This document shows positions 56,874-64,000 of a stretch of 64,000 nt of DNA, one piece after another. A program made the position numbers and the translations under genes. The stretch comes from Euborellia annulipes (lineage: Eukaryota; Arthropoda; Insecta; Dermaptera; Anisolabididae). The notes below the pieces were generated by a model, which was not told where the DNA came from, made no database searches, and saw nothing but the letters and a program-made list of their open reading frames with translations. Location of the stretch: positions 62,001 through 126,000 of the forward strand of contig JAKCPI010011624.1 of NCBI GenBank assembly GCA_023213315.1, in the 5' to 3' direction. The first letter of the stretch is position 1, and each line of letters opens with the position of its first letter.

Positions 56874-59512
56874 AATCTTAACAACCAAGGCGAAAAAATT
56901 TTAACTTCAAATAACATTCAGTCGCAAAAACCTTTCAGAATATGTTAATATATAAGCCGTTTCTAGTCCTCTTATAGTATTCAAATGGCATAAGCAGTCA
57001 TGAGTAAATAAATAGGATTCTATAAACGAAAAGAGAAAAATTATTTCTTTTATAATTTTTTATAGAAAGTAGATGTAGTAATTAAAATTGTAGTTTATAT
57101 AAAATAAAAATATTGCACCCTCGCTTTGATACCTAGATCTTAAAAAAAAGAAAAAAAAAATCACTTTTGCGATAAATGGTAGATGCATCTCGATACTATG
57201 CTCAGCTTCATCGACGAGAAGAGACATGCGTTCGAAATGGCCTGTTGCCTCGAGTTCGGCACAACACGCTTGGTCCACAACAAGGTCATAAAGGGGCGTT
57301 CGAAGACGAGTTGCCGAAGTAATAGCACAGCCTGCTAATCGGACATGATGCGATGGTCCCAGTATAAGAACGCGACGCACCACATGAGGAGATACTTGAC
57401 GATATGCGTGAGCGCTACATGCACCACAATATTGGTACCCTGCATGAGGAGCTATAATTGCACGAGCTGGGCCATGGACTAATTCCGCTTTACTAAGCCA
57501 GGTATCCAATTGTCGAGAGAGTTCTTTAGCTGAAACAAAAGCAAAAGAAATTAGATATTTCATAACTGAGGATATATTTTCATTCAAACCCTTGTCGACA
57601 GTGAAAATTATAACCAGGCAAGCCAGCCAGTTGCATAGCCTGATGAAAGAGGGAGAGATATAATAAGAGAAAGTAGAATTGTAAGTTCGGTGGTGATCAC
57701 TATATGAGATATAGGCAGCCAAATACTGCGTGACAGACACACATACAGAAATAATGCTTTTCAAACTTAGAGGAAACACATTTTTTAGATTAAATTGGCT
57801 GTACTTGAAAAAAATGCTACTCAACGTTTCGACTCTCCTTTTGGAGCCATTTTCAAGAGAGAAGAGGGGTTGGGGGGGGGGTTAATAATGGAGGAAGGTT
57901 GTTTACGGGGTTGCAGCCTTTCTGGTCCCTAGATCAATTTGGTGGATGGCTCAGAGGCGTGGATTGGTCTCCGAGAGCTGGAGGAGGGTTTGTTGTGGTT
58001 GTAATTGTGTCTGTGTTCTGTTTGGGTTGACTACGGGGCCTCAATCTGCCTACTCCCCAAGTCGAGATATTGGTGGTGTGTTTGTTGGATATCTCAGAGG
58101 TTTGGGTTTGTCTCTGAGAACTGGAGAGGGGTTGATTGAGTGTAATCTGGTTTGTGTTTGGTTTGGGTTGACATTGGGGATTCAATCTGCCTACTCCCCA
58201 AGTCGGGGTGTTAGCTCTTGGTTTGCCTCGGGGTCTCAACCTCAACCAAGGCAAACCAAGAGCTAACAAAGAGAGGCCCCAAAGTCAACCCAAACCAAAC
58301 ACAAACCCGATTTCACACAACCAACCCCTCTCCAGTTCTCAGAGACAAACCCAAACCTCTGAAACATCCACCAAACACAACACCAATAAATACCTCGACT
58401 TGGGGAGTAGGCAGATTGAGGCTCCGTAGTCTAGCTCTCAGAGACCAATCCACGCCTCTGAGCCATCCACCAAATTGACCTGGGGGCCAGCAAGGCTGCG
58501 ACCCCGTAAACAACCCTCCTCCATTATTAACCCCTAACCCCCCCTTCTCTCTTTAAAATGGCTCCAAAAGAGCCGAAACGTCGAGTAAATCTCAACATCC
58601 CACGCGACTTAACCAGAGAAAACTTAGCTTCACATATATATATATAATTATCAATTTTTCAATTTGTTACATTGAATTGAAATTTGATAAGATAAAATTA
58701 GTTTAAAAAAGGGATTCTCATCTAGTTTGACTCTAAATCGAATGGTGGGTGACCTCTAGAAAACAATTGAGGAAATTATATTATTATTATTAAAAACAAC
58801 AAATGAAAGTTAATATTTTTATTAAAGGCAAGCAAGTAGATTCAATTCTCACAATGACCAATTAATCCACTTATTTATTTAAATTATTGTATTATATAGA
58901 TTCAAAAAATTCCTATTTATTTTAGATGTATAGGCTAGTCTAAAATAAAATTAATAAGTTAATCTTATTGCCAAAAATAAATTTTTTTGTTTGTGAGAAA
59001 TTGTATTTTATAAATATAGTCAGTCAGTTCATAAGTTATTATTTGCACATTAATCTTGTTTTAATTTTAAATTAGCCTTTTTATGTAATTCTCTTTGAGG
59101 AGAAATACATCAATATTATAAACTTTAAGAGTGAGTTTTTTACATTTTTGAGGTCAATGAGATAAAAAATCAGTTTTGAAAAAAGAAGGGTAGAGGGAAG
59201 ATGTCAAAATTTTGATAATCAATAACCTTAAGGAAAATTAGAAAGTTTTTTTTTTTTTTAATTGCACAATTATTAAATCAAATTAAAAAGAAATATTAAA
59301 ATAATTATGGTATATATTTTTTGTTATATATTAACCTTATAAATAATAGAATTTTCAATTGAAAATTTGGCATTAATAGGTCAATGACCTTGGAAGCTGA
59401 TACCCTAAATTTCCTTCAAGTTCTTTGTTTGGATTTAAATGTCTGGTTTGGGTTATATTTTACCTGAGTCAGAATACCAGCTGCCTGCATGAGATGCTTG
59501 ACGTTCAGTCAT
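54398..59512 (-). CDS. MEMO1: MEMO1, metal-binding redox/cell-motility protein
   Basis: Four exons in reading order: 59464-59512, 57165-57529, 55588-55847, 54398-54602. GT-AG and phase-consistent, 292 residues (human 297). The short first exon encodes MTERQASHAGSWYSDSG, matching the conserved Memo start. Then AIIAPHAGYQYCGACSAHAY, LILGPSHHVRLAGCA, HSIEMHLPFIAK, VVPIMVGSLSPDREA, VVVSSDFCHWGPRFRY, NTICGRHPIGVLL and AQSSQCREMTDSSVSYAAGA. The three metal ligands known in human MEMO1 are kept (His45, His77 and Cys238 here; human 49, 81, 244). MEMO1 binds iron or copper and acts in redox signalling and migration. Its introns carry three palindromes. A minus-strand AATAAA lies near 54208. It diverges from CCS. 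Confidence 0.95.
54655..54885. repeat. Palindrome in MEMO1 intron 3
   Basis: The arms share AATTAGGAGAGG, GCCTTCCCGGGACGCAGCAG and AACGTTATATCCTAT, mirrored on the right. The centre has CGACGTTTCGAGCGCTAGTC and GCGACGTCGGCGACAGG, a decayed hammerhead-like unit. Confidence 0.85.
56150..56245. repeat. Two 30-bp tandem units, MEMO1 intron 2
   Basis: TAGTACAGGCCGGTCCGTCA and TAGTTCAGGCCGGCCCGTCG begin two adjacent copies, each ending CACGGTCTGA. It is GC-rich in an AT-rich intron. Confidence 0.7.
56472..56870. repeat. Palindrome between (TA)n tracts, MEMO1 intron 2
   Basis: The arms share AAGGGGTTGGAGAATA, GACGTCCTTTTATTTGGCAG and ATATCCTCGCGGCACTGAAG, mirrored around about 56650. The right arm reads GGCACTGAAGATGATGTGTG ... 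GCATCGAAATATCTGCC. TA tracts bound both sides. Confidence 0.85.
57815..58645. repeat. GC-rich palindrome with internal repeats, MEMO1 intron 1
   Basis: Arms of about 370 bp meet near 58232. Each arm contains repeated units with CAATCTGCCTACTCCCCAAG and GTCTCTGAGAACTGGAGAGG; the left arm has two such units. The outer ends carry CAACGTTTCGACTCTCC and GAGCCGAAACGTCGAG, followed by ACCAGAGAAAACTTAGCTTC as at 52.6 kb. Long overlapping frames on both strands come from this composition, not from genes. Confidence 0.85.
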
Positions 59513-60942
59513 TATTCACAGTACTTTTTGGAAGCCTAGTTTAATTTCTACTTGGTCCCTTGGAGTACAAATACAATTATCCACCTGTTAAAAAATGGGC
59601 TGGCTCCCTTTGTAAATGGAAACCTGGCTGGCTAGACTGGCCCTTGTTCCTTTTCACACAACTACAACTGCAATCGCTGCAGAGCAGTTGTTTCGTTGAG
59701 CTCACAGGCACAAGAACGTAACTCACACATCCAACACTCAGCTGACTCACTCACTTGGATTCAGTGCTCAGTACCAACCTCATAAGAACAATCTAATAAA
59801 AAATGACTTGATGAGTTTCTGTATATAAGTGATTCATAATTCTTGTTGGGTAGTTTTAACAATTTTGCCTGCCTGAAATTCCGTCCTGTAGCTCTATGAG
59901 CGGGAGTACTGTCATCCCCACCTCCCATTAATTTTACTATTTATCTGTTGAATTGTCTACTTTAATATTATTAAAATTATCTTATAGTTTAATAAAAGAA
60001 CCTAATATATATATAATATTTTTAATTTACTGATGCCGAGCCATTTCGCTGATATTTTGTTTCATTATTATTATTATTATTATTTACAAGTTTTTATGAG
60101 TATGTAGTAAATGGGCAGCCAAGGCGAAAAATAAATTATAAGTCTATTTTTTTTGTCGACTTTTCGACCTAGAAACAGTAAAGAGAATTTTTCAAGAGAT
60201 TGGTAAAAACTTTGCTATACTGCCATGTCAATTTGACATTATTTTTGTCCTGATGAAGAGTGCGATCGGTACTCGAAACGTCGACAAAAAATAAATTTTT
60301 ATTTTATTTTTCGCCTATACCACATCCTCATGTAATAATATCCAGCCATCAAGAAACAACTAGTCAACAAGTTTTTATTGTATTATTGTTTAGCAAAAAC
60401 AGCTTGCAAAATTTTCAAGGGTTCAAGAGGGAGCGGGAGGACCAAAGACCAAATATTTGACCATCCATAAATGAATGTTTTTTTTTTTTTTTTTTTATAT
60501 ATATATTAATCTTGAGTCAACATAATCTTAATATGCTAAAAAATTGGCCTTATCTTTTAAATAGTATTCAGGTCAGATATAGACCAAAATGTGGAGCGAA
60601 CATTGGTTGTTCAAATACTCTAGTTCGGCTCTAGTTGAGTTTTTATGAGTGGCGGTTAAAATCAATTTGCATTATCTTTATAAAAACAATTTGATTTTTA
60701 CGTTTTGTTTAACATATTAAAGTTGTGGCAAAGTTCGATTGGTGAGCAAGACCCCACAAAACTCAGTTCTTATTTATTATTATAAGATTATTATAATCTC
60801 AATATTTTTGTTATGAAATGTCAGCTTTTAACCTTGAAAATTTGCTTATCATGTTTTCATACTAATTTTGATTCAGTAAATTGACATTGATGAATCTTCT
60901 ATTTTATCAAAAACTAAATATATTAAAGTATTTGGATTCAAG
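59513..60942. promoter_or_regulatory. Shared upstream region of MEMO1 and CCS
   Basis: 1.4 kb between divergent start codons. 59580-59760 is less AT-rich (TTGTTTCGTTGAGCTCACAG) and may hold the MEMO1 transcription start. A hairpin element with an intact hammerhead-like motif lies at about 60114-60330. No metal-response element (TGCRCNC) was searched systematically. Confidence 0.45.
60114..60330 (+). ncRNA. Hammerhead-ribozyme-like motif in a hairpin element (best copy)
   Basis: At 60238-60298: flank ATTATTTTTGTC, core CTGATGA, stem II AGAGT ... ACTC, core GAAA, then C-GTC and GACAAAAAATAA, which pairs with the flank as stem I. The GAAACGTC part fits a two-base-pair stem III followed by the GTC cleavage triplet. 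The wider repeat (GGCGAAAAATAAATTATAAG and TTTTATTTTATTTTTCGCC) is inverted around it. Activity is inferred, not shown. Confidence 0.5.
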
Positions 60943-63900
60943 ATGACATCCAAGGTGAATTTGTTTTATTATATTTTTTATATAGTATATAAAATTAATT
61001 AGGATTAATGGGTAATTAATGAAAATGAAAGAAAAAAAAAATCTAAGAAACATGTTTAGATTTGGAATTCATTTTCTCATATACAAATTTGAAAGAGTAT
61101 TTATTATCTGACATCTATTTTAATTAAATTTGAGCTATCTGTGAATCAATTCTCGAATTCTACGTATCCTGGCTAGTTGTATTCTATTTTTCAAAAAACT
61201 AAATAAAATATTGAAACTAGCACCTTAGGACTTGACAAAATTTATTATAGATTTTATCGTAACTATGATCCCAAGTAGTGACAGACAAACTGTTCCACAA
61301 ATGAATTCAAGATCCTACAAATTAATTCAAACCTACATTCTTCAATCTTGGCTTCCTAATTTTCCTTCTATGATCAACGTTCCCAGAATCTACTTGATAT
61401 CTCCTCCAAACTCCTAATATTTTGATACTCCTTAAACATCATCTTCAATTTTGCCGACTCCCTCCTTTCTAATAAACTAGCCCTTATCTAACAATAATAA
61501 TCAAAGTAGGACTAGAAAATATTTTTTTCCTATGCAAACACTTCTCTTTATAATTTTCTTTCTCTGATCTTCCCCACTATAATAATATTGGTTCCCAGTA
61601 TGAATATGAAAAAAAAAGAAATATAACATAACTAGGGTATTTGGCTGGGGGGGGGGGGGGCAGGGGACCTAGATAGCCCCATATTTCAATTTTTCTTAGG
61701 GCGGGGAGCTTTCTGGGGGGGGGGGTCGGGCCCCTCTAGTTACGCCCATGAATATAACATATGTTAACTATAGGGAAAGTGGAAAAATAAGAAGTAGACC
61801 GAGAAAACCAAAGCTAACTAGGCAAATGTACAATAATTTATTTTTTTTTTTAAGGTCGAATTTGCTGTTCAATTTAATTGCCAATCATGTGTTGAAAAAG
61901 TGCGTGCAAAATTACAAACTCTACCAAATATATCAAAGTTTGATATTCATTTTCAAGAAGGAACTGTTACTATTGAATCTTCTTCAAATGTCTCAACTCT
62001 TCAGTCTGCTATTGAGGAAACGGGACGTCGTGCAGTTCTTAAAGGCCTTGGGACTCCTGGTTCAGCAGCTGTGGCAATGATAGGCTCATCTTCAGGAGTT
62101 GGTGAGGGCGAAACTGTCAAAGGCGTAGTACGTTTTGTTCAAACCCCTTCTCAAGATTGTATAATTGATGGTAAATTTCAATTTTTTTTCTTTCACTTTA
62201 TCATTTCTTCCTTTAACTTACAGTTAGCGATGGTTGATTCACTCAACATAAAATTTATATGAATTAGGTTTGTTAGGTCTGTTTACAATAAAATCATGAT
62301 ATATTCTATTGAATTTATATACACAATCGTAAAATTCATCCAACAAGGTTTCTTTTAATTAAGTCAATGAAATTTGTATTTTCTTTAATAGGTGAGAAAA
62401 AATGATTGACCGGTACCAATAAGAAATTGGGCTATGTCTCGTCTTTTGGAAAATTCGGATACTTTTACTTTACTAATGTACTTTTTTAGTTTTTTCCTAT
62501 TTTATCAAAAAAGCTCTGTCATGATATGATATGAAAAAATTTTTTTATTCTTTCAGGGACCATTGACGGTTTGAGCCCTGGAAATCATGGACTTCATATA
62601 TATGAATATGGCGATTTAAGTGGAGGATGTTGTAATTTGGGAAAACATCTTGATCTTCAAGATAGTGGAATTCATGGAGGTCCTAAACAACAGGCAGCGA
62701 AACGACATACTGGAGATTTAGGAAATATTCTAGCTGATCAATCAGGAAGGGCACAATTCAGAATAGTTGATCGTGTCGTTCAAGTTCCTTACATCATCGG
62801 AAGGTAATTATTAACTGAAATAAAATAATTATAGCATCCTTTTTGAAGAAAAAAGTAGCTAGTTTTCGGTTCAGGACGTCCAAAAATATCACGACCTCTA
62901 ATTTTACATAGTGTTAGGCTTAATATTTTAAATTAAGGATTCATGGAAACTAATGGAGATACATAAATAACAACTGCACATCTAATCAGAACAACATTTC
63001 ATCTACGGACTGTAATTCCACATAGTTCCCACCATTATTCTTTTTGCCAACGATGAACCAGAACAGCGATTGTAAAAATCGGAACCAGCTGAGTTGAGGC
63101 TAATAACTTCCTTACAGCTTTGACAACAGCCTTCAGACTTCAGACTTCCATCTCCTTGAGGCCCCCTCTGAAGGATGAACTTTATGGCGAACATTTTCAA
63201 GACTCGGAAGCTGTTGTCAAAGCTGTAAGAGAGTTGTTAGCCTCACCTCAGCTGGTTCTGATTTTTACAATCGCAGCATGCAGGCTCTGGTTCATAGTTG
63301 GCAAAAGTGCATAAAGAATGGTGGGAACTATGTGGAAAAATTAGAATCTGTAACTGAAATAATGCTCAGTTTAGCTGTGCTATTGTTATTTATGTATCTC
63401 CAATAGTTTCCATGGAAAAAAAGAGGATGCATTACTTTTGGAACGACCCTCTATATATACAATATATATATCCAGGATGAGTTCCCATCTTGGCATTAAT
63501 TTATAAGATAGTTCACTTCGAAATTCTTTTTTGAGTATTGGATGGAATGTTTTTATTAAAAATAACAAATTTCTGTTCACTGGATCTCTTGCTTAAGGCA
63601 TTAGCCACCATATCTCTCTTCAGTCTAGCCTATAAAAACATTTTTCTTCATTATTTTCTTTGGATCTTTTCACAAGAATATAAGTTGTGGATTTTTAATC
63701 TGAAGTTGCGAAGTTGTCTTGCCACAAAACTCGGTCGGGTTCGACTCCCATTTGCTGCAAAAAAAAATTAATCAAAATTGGCGAAACGGTTATCTATTGT
63801 AATTGAATGTTATATTAATTTAAATAAGGTTTGAAAATGGATTAGAAAGAGTTAGTTCTAAAAAAAACATAAATAATGGATGCCCACGGAGTGGGGTTCT

Positions 63901-64000
63901 TTAATAAATATATTTTAAAAAAAATGAATGTAAAATAAAATAAATATAAAGTACTCTATTTACAAATGATTTAGGTCGTTAGGCGTAACCAGCGACCCTG
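60943..64000 (+). CDS. CCS: CCS, copper chaperone for superoxide dismutase (3' end outside window)
   Basis: Exons: 60943-60954 (MTSK), 61855-62170, 62557-62803, 63975->64000; borders and phases agree. Domain I (Atx1-like) reads VEFAVQFNCQSCVEKV with CxxC kept, the Met of the usual MxCxxC being Phe. TGRRAVLKGLG leads to SOD-like domain II: GVVRFVQTPSQDCIIDGTID, GNHGLHIYEYGDLSGGC, GKHLDL, IHGGP, RHTGDLGNILADQSGRAQF, VPYIIGR. Zinc-site residues (His in GKH, HGG, RHTGD and the Asp) are present. The second copper-site His of HVH is Tyr. CCS delivers copper to SOD1 and oxidises its disulphide in cytosol and mitochondria. The last exon is seen for only 26 bp (RSLGVTSDP). The 12-bp first exon is inferred from frame, splice sites and alignment. 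Intron 3 has a mariner relic. Confidence 0.93.
61640..61750. mobile_element. Short G-run transposon fragment, CCS intron 1
   Basis: G runs at 61649-61662 and 61717-61726 and TCTAGTTACGCCCATG at the right resemble ends of the hAT-like families at 9.4 and 13.4 kb. Too short to classify. Confidence 0.4.
62943..63456 (+). mobile_element. Inverted 3' ends of a second mariner element, CCS intron 3
   Basis: At about 63165-63340 the plus strand gives broken frames PPLKDELYGEHFQDSEAVVK, TIAACRLW and GTMWKN, matching the C-terminal region of mariner transposases. At 63428-63453 is GCATTACTTTTGGAACGACC, the typical mariner 3' terminus. An inverted copy of the same segment occupies 62943-63140, making a palindrome with arms of about 200 bp. 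Non-functional. Confidence 0.75.
63690..63770 (+). mobile_element. SINE S3 head fragment
   Basis: GAAGTTGCGAAGTTGTCTTG and CTCGGTCGGGTTCGACTCCC (B-box) with an A-rich tail; related to 36450-36560. Confidence 0.5.

Noticed and set aside
57934..58478. Overlapping open frames of 73-111 codons on both strands
   Set aside because: They lie entirely in a GC-rich palindrome with tandem repeats, mirror each other and show no domain.
1..64000. CRISPR arrays, bacterial operons, Shine-Dalgarno sites
   Set aside because: The DNA is eukaryotic with spliced genes; regular repeats present are microsatellites or palindromes.

Overview
This is AT-rich nuclear DNA from an animal, most likely an arthropod (insect or crustacean). 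The genes have GT-AG introns, many of them short, and single-copy metazoan genes sit in a dense background of mariner/Tc1, hAT-like and pogo-like relics, tRNA-derived SINEs, long palindromes and (TA)n tracts. The species cannot be told from the sequence. All exon coordinates were read by eye from reading-frame continuity, splice sites and remembered family sequences; no alignment was run.

Region by region: 1-8486 (+) is the 3' end of BIRC6/Bruce, the giant IAP-E2 ubiquitin ligase, with the complete UBC fold. 8487-19038 is a gene-free, transposon-rich gap between two converging genes. 19039-30828 (-) is BTBD7, nine coding exons. Candidate non-coding 5' exons at 38.8, 40.3 and 42.2 kb would extend its transcript over the next gene. 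33577-37095 (+) is an unnamed four-exon Myb/SANT-like DNA-binding protein with a coiled coil. 37-49 kb is repeat-rich and holds two 1.5-kb palindromes in opposite orientation.

49.1-64.0 kb is compact, with genes alternating in strand: COX8-like (+), a divergent intronless PCNA-like clamp (-), XRCC3 (+), MEMO1 (-) and CCS (+, cut by the window edge). PCNA-like/XRCC3 (366 bp apart) and MEMO1/CCS (1.4 kb apart) are head-to-head pairs. The first couples two DNA replication or repair functions, the second two copper-linked proteins. COX8/PCNA-like and XRCC3/MEMO1 are tail-to-tail.

The most striking non-genic signal is a recurring small motif, CTGANGA - hairpin - GAAA(C/T)(G/A)T(C/T). It fits a minimal type I hammerhead ribozyme with a two-base-pair stem III. 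It recurs at about a dozen loci, usually inside palindromes, and shows compensatory changes in stems I and III. Other points of note are an apparent +1 frameshift in a BIRC6 exon, loss of a copper-ligand histidine in CCS, and the PCNA paralogue lacking the lysine-164 region.
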